A DNA stretch of 64,000 nt, taken from assembly GCA_030737875.1 (NCBI GenBank), contig CM060910.1, positions 618,401,303 through 618,465,302 on the forward strand. The letters are read 5' to 3'. Under the pieces are notes generated by a model. That model had not been told where the DNA came from, ran no database searches, and saw only the letters and a program-made list of their open reading frames with translations. Every line of letters starts with the position of its first letter. Position 1 is the stretch's first letter. This stretch comes from Allium sativum (lineage: Eukaryota; Streptophyta; Magnoliopsida; Asparagales; Amaryllidaceae). Positions 23,831-35,977 of this stretch are shown here, in pieces. The position numbers and the translations under genes are program-made.

Positions 23831-26800
23831 CTACATATATAATATACAATCAAAAACTGCGGACTCTTATTGGTTAATGTATTTCCAACTATGACAAGAT
23901 ATGGAATCACCTTCCGATCAGTGTACTCTAGAAGCGATAAACTAGAGTTCAACAAGAACGTCTTGTAACTCAGCCACATATGACTGACCATTCATTTTTC
24001 TTGAATGTTCCAAATATATTGTCACCTTATGGTTGGTATACCAATATAACCGTCCTGGGAGATACAGAAACAAAAAGAAGTAAAAAATATGAATATTCTT
24101 TAGATGGTGACAATATACCCTACTTGGGTGCGACCGACTTAGCCACGCTGCCTTCTCGATTTTTGTCATTTCCCAGTTGATGAGGCTTGAGGCCATAACG
24201 TATCACTATACAGATCACATCATTATTTGCTTTGAATGCCACATCATCGTACCCGCTAAATCACAAATATATTTCACCAAAAATACCATGGGTATAAGCT
24301 AAGAGAAACGAATTCCTCCACCACCAACGTCAATACGTTTGAAGAGATCAAATTGTGCGATCTATTATATATACTCTGTCAGAAATTCGTCCATATACGT
24401 TGTCCTTGAACTGGAAAAACTGAAGAAATTATTCTGTAAATCCATTTTAGGCAATTTCTAACTAGGACCGTTAGAATAACCCTTGCATAAATTTCTTCTT
24501 CAATTGTCTTCTATATATTTGATTCGAAATGATTATGCCTATATAGAGTGGTTTTTAGATAATAAATCTGATCTCATTCACTCCGTACTGACAACGGAAA
24601 TGGTCAAAAACTTTGACAGTCGGCTATTTAACTATCAAAAGAAAACATGTGTACGAACAACGATCGTATTTCCAAATGGAAATCCTACCGATCAGTCATT
24701 AATCAACACTGACCCCTTTTAATAGATTTATAAATAATCATTTCATTTCCCAATTCCCCTTCAATATCTTTACCCAAATATTTCTCTAACTTGTTTAGCT
24801 TCTCCCGATCCTTGGAAAACATTTCCATTTATTTTAAACTATTTAATTTCTATATTTCAGAAAATATTTCTTATTAACATTGGAGAACATTTCCATCTTA
24901 TTTGTACATCACTATCCTTCCACGTCCATCGGTCTCTAACCGTAAATTTAGTAAGAGAACAATTTCCCAAGTATCAACACCAAAGGCCGAAACCAACATC
25001 AGATCGATACTTAGAAAACCATTCAACATAACAATTCTCTGATCAGTTTCTAATTTAATTAATTCCATTTATTAACTTCATATCAACCAAATCATTTCAG
25101 TTTGCAAACCGTTTGCTTTGAAAAACATCGTTCACTTTAAAACATTAATATTATTCCTTTACAGAAAATTGGACTCGTTATATAAATCAAATCTTGATTT
25201 TTATTTATAAATACCACAACATGTTTAAATCATGTTTATCCAGTTATTTCATAAATTCATATTTATATCTCACTTCATATATTCCATTTATTACTCAACT
25301 TCTTGTTAAATAAATATTAAGTTTATAACTTAATCTCTATTACCTATTTTATTATAAATTATTAGTTTCAACCCAAATATTAATTATCTTGTCAAATCCC
25401 AAATTATATAATATATAATTCATAAAAATAAATTATTCGACATTGTTAAATTGTAATTACAAATACTTATGTATTTGTTTCCATTTTCTTTACATTTGGA
25501 ACATTGAAATAATTTTATCGTTTTCCATTCAAACGATTTTTCCATTTCCCTTTTTTAAATTCATACCTTAATTTATATTTCCAAGTTATTTATAATTATT
25601 TCACCTGATTTAAAACGTTGTTTACAAATTAAACAACTTGCTTTTATTACTAAAACAGTTATTCCTTTCTAGTCCTTTTGAAACTCAATTTCTATTTAAA
25701 AATAGATTTTCCCCTTTCAAAACCCAATCATTTTCCAATATAATTTACGGTATTGAAATACCAATTTAATCCGGGTTCAATGTGATTTAAACATCCCAAT
25801 CATACAATAATCAGCTATAGATTATTCATCACCTCATATAATGTAATATATGATAATAAACAAAAAAGTTGTTGAGAAATCTTGTTGGATTCGTTCAACC
25901 TATTTCCCTGCATCCACAGATGTTAATCAACACTAATTTCATAATGATACAAGATATTAAAATAAATAGATCAATATTCAATCAACTATATATATATATA
26001 TAACCATATGTATAATTTCATCCAATTAATTAGCAAATCATCCAAACAACCATCACACACATTTAATTATTTTTATCAATATTAAATAACGTTTATAAAA
26101 TTAAAAACTGGGCAGGGTTAGTGAGTTTACTCACATTGGACGTTTATCGTTAAATAACAATAAACTATCATTGATTCAGACAGCCACTTTATTCTGCCAT
26201 TATTTGTAACGAGCTTCGATTCATTCCAAAACAGTTCTTTGGTGTAGCCCTCGTCCATACGATCCCAACAGATCCAAAAATCCGCAATTCTGATAACGTA
26301 TGCACCCGATATTAAAATTATAAGTTGGCATACATCATTTATTAAATTAAACTTATATTCATTAAAAATTCTGGGCCTTACCACTTCTGAAATTCACTTC
26401 AGCCCATTATTCTTGTTAAACTAGACCCGCATTAGACCTTCCCCCCTAAAACAGAGAAATACACTACTTCCCTAAAACATTACGAACCCTTCTCCTTCCT
26501 TAAAGACTAGGCTTGAACAACTACATTTAAAGAAAATTGGGCTTTGCCATTTCATTTAACGCGGCCCACTTAGCCATCCACCCTGCACCTAAAACTTCCC
26601 TTCTTCCAAATATTACAATCCGCTCCCAAGATGTTCTCTCCTTCCCAAATCGAACCAACTCCATCAGTTTCATTCCAAACAAAATTATCCAACTCCAGGC
26701 AAAAACAAACCAACGTTTTATCCTTTTTTAATTGAATATAAATGGCCCAAACCCAAGAGAGCCCACCGCAAAACATAATATTCTTCTTCCTCTCGCGTTA

Positions 26801-27007
26801 CCTTCTCCATCTGCACTGTGTACAGCAATTTCCACATCAAAATTCCCACCTGCTGTATATAAATTCACCATTTACACACTTAACAGTTAATACACCTCAT
26901 CCCTTTTCAAATCCACACAGTACATATCCCTCATCTCCATCTTTAATTCATGGTTCCACACTTTCCTCTTCCATCCAAATATACACAACTTACAGTGAGC
27001 AGCCACC

Positions 27008-27434
27008 TAAGGCCAGTTCTAGGTTATGGGTTTCCCTAGGCAACACCCGATTATCATACAAAAAATAAATGTAGAAAATTGCTACCCTGAAATAAGGGAA
27101 GCATGTTAGCCAATGCCTTCACGCCTACAGGAAGCAGGTTAGCCAGTTGCCCTTGCTGAAATATGTAAGCAATTATCATGCAAAAAATGAATGAAGGAAA
27201 AAGGTGAACAAAATATCAAAACACCTACAGGAATCGATCTTGAGAGCTCCTTATTATTTAACAACACCATGCTTGACCAACCGAGCTACTGAGTCTTTCT
27301 TGAAAGTGCTTCTATTTATAACTACTTATTAGTATAAATTGAACATCACCACTCGTGCCCTGGCGGTTGTTGCCCCCGTCTAGGGTGTTGCCCCAGGCGG
27401 CCGCCTGATGGGCCTAGCCCCTAAGCCGGCCCTA
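27008..27434 (-). mobile_element. Small non-autonomous element, 427 bp, with 8-bp target duplication and tRNA-like core
   Basis: Perfect 8-bp direct repeats CAGCCACC flank it (27000-27007 and 27435-27442), the size used by hAT transposons. The ends are imperfect inverted repeats: TAAGGCCAGTTCT on the left and TAGGGCCGGCTTA when the right end is read in reverse, with further matches inward to GGGCAACACCC or AGGCAACACCC. On the minus strand it carries a Pol III A box (TAGCTCGGTTGGT, 27288-27276) and a B box (GATCGATTCC, 27239-27230) at tRNA-like spacing. It could be a hAT MITE that captured a SINE, or a SINE-like element with chance inverted ends. Confidence 0.7.
27230..27290 (-). promoter_or_regulatory. 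tRNA-like internal Pol III promoter (A and B boxes)
   Basis: The A box TAGCTCGGTTGGT and B box GATCGATTCC are 49 bases apart start to start, as in tRNA genes. The sequence between does not fold into a full cloverleaf by eye, so this is a tRNA-derived promoter and not a working tRNA gene. Confidence 0.6.
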
Positions 27435-29142
27435 CAGCCACCCTCCATGCGTGACCATTTGTGCCCCCTGATGTTCAATAATCATCAACTCTCCGCACGT
27501 TGTAAGCCACATCTCCCCTCCGTTACCCCACTCAAACACCGTCATCACCGAAAGTCTGCTCGCACCTCTTGCCGCTGTCCTCATGCACAATGCCATCTTC
27601 ATATATATGAACTTGCTTCCCCTTCTGTTCACGCCATCTTGTTCTTGAATAACATCCAGTCCTTCCATAAATCTCCTCTCCTTCCCCGCAATCCATCCTC
27701 TGCCATAACCCATATCTGCTCTGCGTAAAATTTCTTCCACTCTCCTTGTTTCCTCATGAACCCCGCAACAGCATTAGACCCCATGCTTCAACTCCCATGG
27801 CCTTATTTTCCAAACCCCCTTCATCTCATACCCACTACTAGCTCTTTGTTCCAGCTAATCACCTAGCATGGAACTCGCGTTATTTTATTATTATTATTTT
27901 CTGCGATTTGTTTTGCTTACAGTTTTTACTTCCTGAAACCCGAAACTGAAGTTGCTTATGTTCGTATATTTATAGAGTGGGTTACATCATGGTTAAGAAA
28001 TAGAACTAATAGGAGGTACTTCCTCCAGCAACTAGGTATATAGATGATTAAATTAATTAGCCGAGACATATCGGTTGTGGTTAACAGGGTAGTCTGCGTT
28101 CTTAGGAGCTAAGTCTTGTAATAATATATATTTTTTCTTTTTGTATACGTGAAGTTTAAAATATTCAAAATTCAAACAAGTTCATAACACGACGAAGTAT
28201 CCACACTTGATTAATGACAAGTCGCTGTACATGTATGCACTTAAATCATATTATTGCTACTATTAATTCGCGATTGTGCCAACTTGCACCAGAAGAATGG
28301 AGTTGTCGAGTGCTCAGTGACGAATCATATGAATTGGATATTTATTTAGGGTACTTTGTTGTGAAAAATTCCATTTGTTTACGAATCTCTATCGACAAAA
28401 ATAAAATTACGGTTGAGATGAGCATGGTACCATGACTTCAAAAATATAATAATATAGACAAGTTAACTAATTCTGTGAAACCCCAAAATCGCTGATACAG
28501 GGTGCAAAATACTCCAAATAAAAAGTGGTTTATTTTCCAAATTAAAAATTATAGTAAAATTCTAAAAATTAAATTATAACTACGTCTCAAATATCTTGTT
28601 CAAATTCGAAACCGATATTTTAATTATAATTAAATATATCGTTATTGTTTATAAACGATTTCATGGCGACTATTTGAAAATTTGATTTGGACATAACTCA
28701 CAATCTACAAGACGAAATCTCAAATTTTCACTTCCATTAGAAAAATTATAGCTTAACAGGTTTCGACGTTTCTTGTTTCACAGAATTCCAACTTAAAACA
28801 GATTTTGTATATTCAGTTGAAGTAAAGTCATAATATTACGAACTACCGCGACTTTACGAGCTCAATTATAATTATATTATATTTAATACATTCAATTGTC
28901 ATTTATTCAAATATATTCATTATTAAAATTCAAATACAAACTCGATTAAATCCCTTAAATAAATCCAATTTACACAAAGTTGCCAATTCAGCTATATTCG
29001 ACTATTTCGAAAATTACATTATCATTCCACTATTTTAAATATTCAAATATTTGAATTCAACCTATTTTAAATTCACAAACCAGTATATTAAAAATAATTA
29101 TTTTAAGTAATTGTTATATCATTAAAAATGCGGGACATTACA
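27435..29142 (-). other. Continuation of the reverse LTR, no gene
   Basis: 27435-27860 is C-rich with short meaningless ORFs. 27860-28440 is unassigned. From about 28480 the minus strand resembles the opening kilobase of the giant LTRs (GGAATTCTG and TAACTTTT-like words) and ends in the terminal CGGGACATTACA. Confidence 0.4.
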
Positions 29143-31438
29143 ATGATGTTAGAATTGCTTGATTTTTATTGTTTTCTATTATGTTATAGAACATGCTGTT
29201 AGGGTTTCTTTTAATGGTTAGGGTTTTTCATTGCGTTTTAGGATATTTTTTCCATTACGTTGGAATTTCAAGCTTAAGGATATTAAATTTTACGACGTTT
29301 AATAGAGAATGACAATGTAAGTTTTGACTTATAGGGCTTTTATCCGTATAACTTATGCATCATCTTTTACAAATTGATGCATTAACTTTTTTTGTAATTT
29401 GATAGATGGGGTATTTGAATGATGATAAATGGGACGATAAACATGATGGTCGTGATAATATGATGTAAGACGTTCGATTGAATGACTCAAAAGACATAAA
29501 TGCATGATATAAGTGAGGAAGGAAGCGTTCGTGTAGAGGAAAGTGCTGGTGGCCTCTCCATTTTTAGATTATTAATTTAGACAGTGGCCAGTAGAAGAAA
29601 TTTGAAATATTTAGGGTGCTTTTAGTTTTGGTGGCTAGAAGTGTAAATCGGAGTGCGAACAGTAGCACCGTTTATATTTTAATTTTAACTTTTATATATA
29701 GTGTTTTCGATATTTTTCCTATACAGCACATTAAAAGAGAAAAAGAAAAAGATTAGTAGTAAGTATCAGTATCACAAACAATGTTTTAGCAAAATGTTTA
29801 CCTAATTTAAAATTTGCCTAATTTACTCAATGTCAATATCTAAGCAAACTATTACAACACATGTCCTCTTTTCTTAGCTATAGTTTGATTTAATACGAAT
29901 TTATCTTCATGCTTTCATACACAAAAATAAAACTTTATAGTCTGCAAGTTTCAAAACACAAGGTAGGAAATAAATGAAAAGTAATCCAACTATGATTGAA
30001 AGCTAAACATTAAAATGACCAAGTCTTAATCAATTAAACCCAAATGAAAAGATGTAAAAGACAGTTTAAAATGACCATTGATAACTTCCTCACCAAAAAA
30101 GGTAGATGGCGAGTTAATCGTTTTGAAACAGCAAAGTACATGCCCTTGAGCTACATCAATTTCACATCAATCTACTCAAACATAGCCACAAAGATCAAAT
30201 CTGAAATTCTCAAGGATCCAAGACAGATTTCACACAGTAAGATCTACTGATCTTCCCAAAACTCAAGGAACTTAGCTCATCAATCGAGATTCGAGGAGCT
30301 CATCTTCGACTACTAACACGGCAACACCGCCGGAGCAGAACTTCGATTGCCAAAACTTGAGGGCTAAAACCCGTCGATTGACTGATTCGATTTGGTTTGT
30401 AATTGTTTCGAATTTCCAATGGTAATGGATTGAATGTACACCAGCATAGTTTTGATTTGAAGTTGAAGGGTTTTCGTTCATTTTGAATTTTGAATCTGAA
30501 GCGAGTTTTTAATTGGGAAGCAGAACGATGAAGAGGAAGAGACATAACAGATAGATGGGAAGAACTTGATGTAAGAAAAAAAATAACCCTGGGCTGCAGC
30601 CCTGGCCTGCCCAGGGCTAGATCTGCCGTTGGTCAGGAGGCTCCGTTCAAAAATGCGTTACGGTCCCCTTTAAGTAGAAAATACAAATGAGAAAATGGAG
30701 GTCCAAACATCCAATTTCCGCAAAATGAATTTCGCCGCTGCATTTATGACATCGAATAAAATATTTTTCATGTTTGTCCAAATTAGTTTCGAGGAGATTT
30801 TAAAATCGTTAAAATTTGAACTGTTATGCACAGCTTTGCACTGAAAATTGCGCAACCCGCCAATATTCAAATTTTCCAATGAAATTTTCACAGCTGCTAC
30901 GCCACACTATACATATTTCAAATTCCTATTATGAGAAATTATAGAATATTACAAAATTAAATCAAGGATATAAATTTAATTAATATTGAAAACAAATTAT
31001 ATAATATGAGTTTACCGTATAAATTAAAATATAAGAATAAATTCAAATTCAAATAAACAAACTCAATTTAATTTTATTCAATAGGTAAGATTGAAATTGC
31101 AAATATCAATTTGTATAATAAAATTATATTCATACCAATAAAATCCAAAAAAAATTAGCTTCAAATCAAAATCAAAATATTTTTCTTATAAAATCGAAAC
31201 AAATTGAGTTTTATATGAATAAAATAACATAAAAATAGAAATCTAAATTAAATAACTAGATAAAATACACTTAAAATGCAGTTGTTACATAGAGTATAAA
31301 CATCATGTTCAACATTTTGAAACTTTTAACAAGTAAAAATTGTGAAACTAATATCATTGATAAAACATATATTTTGATATTTTAATAGATTATTTTGATT
31401 GTGCTATTGTTACTAAAAGAAATTAAAATATCATGAGT
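29143..31438. other. Unassigned AT-rich segment
   Basis: No gene is supported. 29565-29690 is an inverted counterpart of 21690-21850. 29990-30560 has higher complexity with several short ORFs but no recognisable domain. Near 30590-30625 the nested inverted repeat CCCTGGGCTGCAGCCCTGG and CCCAGGGCT occurs, a pattern often found in repeats. 30900-31430 is plain AT-rich DNA. Confidence 0.35.
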
Positions 31439-31656
31439 GTTGTAATACATATAAGTGAATATGCATTTGTCATATTATATTTAGTCCCACATTATGGGAA
31501 TAAGGCTAACAACAGCTCCAAAGCCAATATATAAAGAATCCAATGTAATAGAAATATGTACACTGAATTAAGAGAAATAAAAAGGTCTCTCCCTTATCTC
31601 TTATGTTCTTTCTAATGTCTTCTCTTTTATTATCAGTCCTGTATTATTTTATAACA
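31439..31656 (+). repeat. 5' LTR of the copia element (218 bp)
   Basis: It runs from TGTTGTAATAC to TTTTATAACA. A TATA box (ATATATAAAG) lies at about 31528-31537. The primer site TTATCAGCACGA follows at 31659-31670, a form often found after small plant copia LTRs. Confidence 0.7.
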
Positions 31657-32464
31657 CGTTATCAGCACGAGATTCTATAGTTATTTGTTAAAATCTTCTA
31701 GATCTACATCTATGAATTTGTCATGTAAGTAAATTTTATTTGAGAATATCAATTTGTGGATTTCTATATTTGTTCTATAATTATTTCTGTTTGAGAATAT
31801 TTGATCTATGGATCTATATTTTTTTGTAGATCTAGACTATGTTCCAGTGGATCTATACTTTTTAGATCTAATTATTTTTTAACTTATTGGTTTTTAGATA
31901 TCCACCTATTCATATTTGATCTGGTATTATGGTATACCAAATAATTTTTTAGGGAGATCCATTCATTTTCTTTTTATAATATTATATATGGATCTTTTAC
32001 CCCATACGCCATACATAGAACATCTTCATTTGCTACTTTATCTCTTCAATAACAGAGAAGCCATTGCTAATAGATATGCATATATGTAAATAGAAAGTTT
32101 CTTGTTATTCAACATATGTATTACTGTGGCCATTATTTTTTTATGTAACATGGTGTATGGCTCCTTGACGGTTTGTATTGTTTCGTTATTGTAAGAAGTT
32201 CATTGTAAATGTATAGAGAAAGACTTGCAGATTTGGATATTTTTGTAATGATCCCGCACCGTAATATATTCAATTTATTACATTCATGTCTACGATCCTA
32301 TTCTATTTACGAGATCTGCATTTTTTTAATGATATAACAGTACTACGGTCTCGTTGTTTTTTCTATTTTTTAATTAGGTTTTGATAATTGTAGAACATGT
32401 ATACTGATATACGAATTTTTTTTAATTAAGCATCTGCAATTTTTTTTTTGTATAGTTCACAAAA

Positions 32465-32663
32465 ATGTCAAACACTGAAATCCACTTATAATCTCAATAC
32501 TTAGAGAATACCATTAAAATGGTAATAATATGTCCTAGCAGGACAAAACAAAGGCTATGATATTTTTAGGAGGCCATATCCACGATGTTCTAAAATCATA
32601 ATATTTAACTGAAAAAAGATCCTCTCCACTTATGGAACTCCCTGAAGGAGAATTATGACCACC
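32465..32663 (+). pseudogene. gag: Copia gag N-terminus, broken by stops and truncated
   Basis: An ATG at 32465 begins MSNTEIHL, then a stop, then SQYLENTIKM. Further on come the family words LKKDPLHLWNSLKENYDH (about 32602-32658), which correspond to the conserved 'vkDPl.LWn.LkerydH' stretch of the plant copia gag domain. At least three in-frame stops are present and the frame is cut by the insertion of element 3 after CACC at 32663. It cannot give a protein. Confidence 0.65.
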
Positions 32664-33156
32664 TGTAACACCCTGAATTTTCTGTGACTATTAAAAGAAT
32701 GAATTTAAAGAATACTTTATTGTTAAATTGAGAATTAAGGGAAACGGATTATGCCATTGCGTTTGTCTCGAAATTCTGCTTGGAATAGAGTCCAAGTTTT
32801 CATAAATCGGACTCTGTATGAGGAAGTTATGGCCCTCAGAAGTTTTAGTAATTTAAATAAATTAAAAACAGTTCAGATCAAAATTCAAAATTCAAACGAG
32901 GAAGCGGGCTGGGCGGGATTTCTCCCGCCGCAGGCCAGGTCGATCAGGGGGTCGACCTCCCCTATACAGGTCAACCTGGGGGTTGACCTACCCCCGGGGC
33001 AGATCTGAAATGTGACGATCCTGACTTGTTGTTGAGCCTTTCTGACCTGTTGCTGAGTCACTAGGGAATAGGCGGCAGTTCTGGATAACTCTATCTAGTC
33101 TGAATGGTTCTGATTTGCTCATATGATAATATAACGGCTTATATTGATTTAAACTT

Positions 33157-33318
33157 CTATATAAGCATGCATAGACTCAAGTCTAAACCTAAACTAAATT
33201 AATCTCTTGGCCGCCACGCTGCTGCTAGAATAGTTCTTCCTCCTAAAGCTTAGGAAATGCAATTCAGAATTCTAATACGAAACGACGAACGAATTATTCT
33301 CTTCTCTATCCTGTCTTT
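33157..33318 (+). promoter_or_regulatory. TATA box and first leader exon of element 3 (predicted)
   Basis: TCTATATAAGC at 33157-33166 is a good plant TATA box, giving a start near 33190. The following leader ends at CTTT, then GTGAGTAC, a consensus 5' splice site with GT at 33319-33320. The matching 3' splice site lies one base before the gag ATG. Confidence 0.55.
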
Positions 33319-33479
33319 GTGAGTACAATTTCTTTCACAAAATAATTAATAAATTAATTATGATGAGTTATAATTGGGATTATGAGAACATGTCTGTTGA
33401 ATCATGTGACGTTACTTAATTTTGTTATCGTCTGTTTGTGAACATATGACAATTTTGTTAACCTATGTTAGTAGATCTA

Positions 33480-33960
33480 TTTCATATGTCCAATCACATA
33501 TGTTTAACTTGATTCATTTTATGACATCAGTTTATATGCAAGTTTGGAATGTAAATCATGTGCTAGTTTGTATGTGAATCTTATGCAAGTCTGTTTTTAC
33601 GTATGCTAGTTTGTATGTGAATCTTATGCAAGTCTGTATACGAATTATACACAAGTTTATATGTGAATCAAGTATATACATATGCTAGTTTGTATGTAAA
33701 ACATGTGATAATAGTTTACATGCTTAAATTCATATGCAAGTTTGTAGGAATCCATATGCAAGTTTAGGTGAAAATTATATTCACATTTTTAGGTAAAAAA
33801 TATATTCACATATGCAAGTTTAGGTGAAACCCATATTCATATATGCAAGTTCACAATTTCATGTTTAGATCTATATTTAGATCCATGGTAGTTTATGCAA
33901 AATTTATTTTCTATATGTCCATTGCCTATGCAAGTTATTGGCTATGCAAATTTATGTTAT
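33480..33960 (+). repeat. Degenerate ATGCAAGTTT repeat in the LTR of element 3
   Basis: Words such as ATGCAAGTTTGTATGTGAAT and ATGCTAGTTTGTATGTGAAT recur more than ten times at irregular 20-40 bp steps. No protein is coded. Confidence 0.75.
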
Positions 33961-34314
33961 AATTCTTATTTGCAAGTTAGATCTATTTTATGTGTTATGC
34001 AAGTTGTGATGTTTCTTTTCTTTTTATGAGTTAGACTATTTGAGAGTCTAACATATTTCATATTAAAACGTGCGAATAACGTGGGGACAATGGGAAAATA
34101 TTAATTATGAAAATTGTGAATTAGCATAAAATAGCTTTTAAGGCATACAATTAATTTGAGGCACTAATTAGTATAATTTATATACCAGAAAAAGTATGGA
34201 CATAATTTAGGTGACAATTATGGACATAGATTAATGTGGAAATTATTGACAATTTGAATAGGGATCATTAATTCATATTGGGGTGAAATAATTATGTGTA
34301 ATAATAAACGCCTA

Positions 34315-34530
34315 AGACACGAGGTTAGACTCGTTTGTGGTGTAAGATTGCCTGGATCCGCCCGGCAAATCCAGCAACCATAAATGGTAGTCTAATGTGA
34401 GAGGTCGAAGACATAAATTAAATGCTTAACAACTGCAAAGACATGAGGTTAGACTTGTTTGCGGTATAAGATTACCCGGACCTGCCTGGCAAATCCAGCA
34501 ACCGCAAACGGTAGTCTAATGTGGGAGGTC
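34315..34530 (+). repeat. Imperfect tandem duplication in the LTR of element 3
   Basis: Two ~90-bp copies (about 34317-34408 and 34440-34530) share GAGGTTAGAC, GGCAAATCCAGCAACC and GGTAGTCTAATGTG. The reverse complement of the same pair is present in the LTR of element 4 at about 43440-43665, so the duplication predates the split of the two LTRs. Confidence 0.8.
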
Positions 34531-35772
34531 TTACAAGGTTACGGTTATAATGAATTAAATAACATTTAACCAAAATAAACACGTGGTGGGAAATGGGGGT
34601 TAAGTGGGTGACATGGGTGACATGTGAAATACGATTAGAAACACTTAACCAAATTGAAACATGTAAGAAGACATGAATAAAAGGGGGTTAAGTGGGAAAT
34701 CCTAAGTGGAGACCAAGCATAGGTGGAAAGCTTGTGTCAAGCATGGGGGACCCTTTTCAAACCAGTAACCCATTAAGTATCTTTGTGAGCTCGAGTTAGA
34801 GCAAGGATGGGACACGCTTACTGGGTTTGATTGTAAGAGGTCAAAACGGGTTAGCGGTGGCAACGCAAGTCCAACGGGGTCATGTGCGTGCGTGGGCTCG
34901 GGCTGGTAGATAAGACGTTGTTGCATCGTGTAGATATAAGCCGTGTATCTTTAGTGGTATTGGGTTGCCACTTTGAGGAGTTATACACCCCATTGTGGGA
35001 CCAACACGGGTATCTACGAGTTAGGGAGCCGATCGCATGGGGGTAGTGGGTACAACTAGTCGAGATAGGGGCAGGCGGCACCTATGAAGACAGCTAGGGG
35101 TACACGAAACTACCATTATGATTATTATGTTCAGTAGGCGGGATCAACTTTTAGAGTGACTAGTAATGGTGCAGTATAGTAATTATCCTATAGTGTTGGA
35201 GGCGCAATTAACATTATCTTATTCTTCTTGTTTTCTTTGTCATGCCCATTTGTTTCACAGTCATTCCTTGTTTTACCAGTTTATGCCTTATCCTAATTAC
35301 TTTAATAATTATATTGTTAAAGTTATTGGACTCACCAAACTTTATGTCTGACCCCCTTTGTTTTCACCTCTTTTCTTCCTTCCCCCCTCCCCCCCCCCCA
35401 GGTTCCCAGGGTGGGACTAGTGCTAGTGGAGCTTGATTTGGATCTTTCTCTCTCTCTTGGAAGTGCTTGGATTGCTGAAAGTAAAGTTCAGCTTATCTCT
35501 TTTATGGCTACTTATGTTGGGGGTATGCTTTTACTTTATGTACTCAGAAAATAATTTGTTAAGACGGATATTAAGTGTATTTGGTTTTATTGTTGGTTTT
35601 TGATGTTGTTGTAACCAAACTATTTCTCTATTGCAATAAAAGTTGTTTTAATTTTTCAAGTACCAATATATGTGTCTGTATTGTAATATTTTGTTCTATA
35701 CACCAATAATACTCCATGAAAGTTAATGCATTCCCTTTGAGAGTGACACTAATGGACGTGGGGTGTTACACA

Positions 35773-35784
35773 TGGTATCAAAGC
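35773..35784 (+). other. Primer-binding site of element 3
   Basis: TGGTATCAAAGC, two bases after the LTR end, matches the 3' end complement of initiator tRNA-Met (TGGTATCAGAGC) with one change. Confidence 0.85.
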
Positions 35785-35950
35785 GGAAGGTTTCCAAGAA
35801 CAGGTAAGAGATTTTGAAAAAATGTTTTCCAAAAGCATTTTATAAAGAAATACTTTCAGAAATAGGTTTTAAGGAGAGTATTTTCAAGAGAAAAGTTTGT
35901 TTTAAAAACATAACCCCAAGAGCCATATATCTTTCCTTCGATTCTCCATT

Positions 35951-35977
35951 TTGAATCTCTTCCTTTTTCTTTTCAGC
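35951..35977 (+). promoter_or_regulatory. 3' splice site directly before gag of element 3
   Basis: A pyrimidine-rich run (TCTTCCTTTTTCTTTTCAG) ends with AG at 35975-35976, and the gag ATG starts at 35978. It pairs with the donor at 33319. Splicing would remove the rest of the LTR and the primer site. Confidence 0.6.

Larger units (their letters stand above)
22279..29142 (-). repeat. Decayed giant LTR in reverse orientation (solo LTR or fragment), with insertions
   Basis: The left edge (TGTAAAATCCCG) and right edge (CGGGACATTACA) fit an LTR read on the minus strand. Inside, the reverse complement matches pieces of the old LTR: GACTGGTGTGAG near 22357 to its CTCACACCAGTC, the ATTTTACCTTA word near 22452, and the block 24930-25025 to 16767-16850. 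No primer site or polypurine tract adjoins either edge, which favours a solo LTR. The flanks show no matching 5-bp duplication. About 22540-23830 and 27008-27434 look inserted, and the stretch 23830-24890 is unassigned. Confidence 0.55.
31439..32663 (+). mobile_element. Truncated Ty1/copia element: 5' LTR, primer site, leader, start of gag
   Basis: A 218-bp LTR is followed by the primer-site word TTATCAGCACGA, an 800-bp leader and the beginning of a decayed gag. The element is cut at 32664 by the LTR of element 3, so its remaining part should lie beyond the right end of element 3, outside the window. Confidence 0.7.
32664..35770 (+). repeat. 5' LTR of element 3 (3107 bp)
   Basis: It begins TGTAACACCCTGAATTTTC and ends GGACGTGGGGTGTTACA, so the termini form an inverted repeat of about ten bases (TGTAACACCC). 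It contains GTCGAC-like palindromes (32939-32995), a TATA box at 33157, a 5' splice site at 33319, a repeat region built on ATGCAAGTTT (33480-33960) and an imperfect tandem duplication (34315-34530). Confidence 0.88.

Noticed and set aside
23980..24722. Two short plus-strand ORFs (23980-24180 and 24483-24722) as gene fragments
   Set aside because: Isolated words such as HMTDHSFF recall the copia protease region, but nothing else matches and no family can be assigned.
27230..27300. Possible tRNA gene
   Set aside because: A and B boxes are present, but no complete cloverleaf or acceptor stem is visible, and the sequence lies inside a mobile element.
30044..30545. Possible host gene fragment on either strand
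   Set aside because: Sequence complexity is higher, but no domain, splice pattern or long frame supports a gene.
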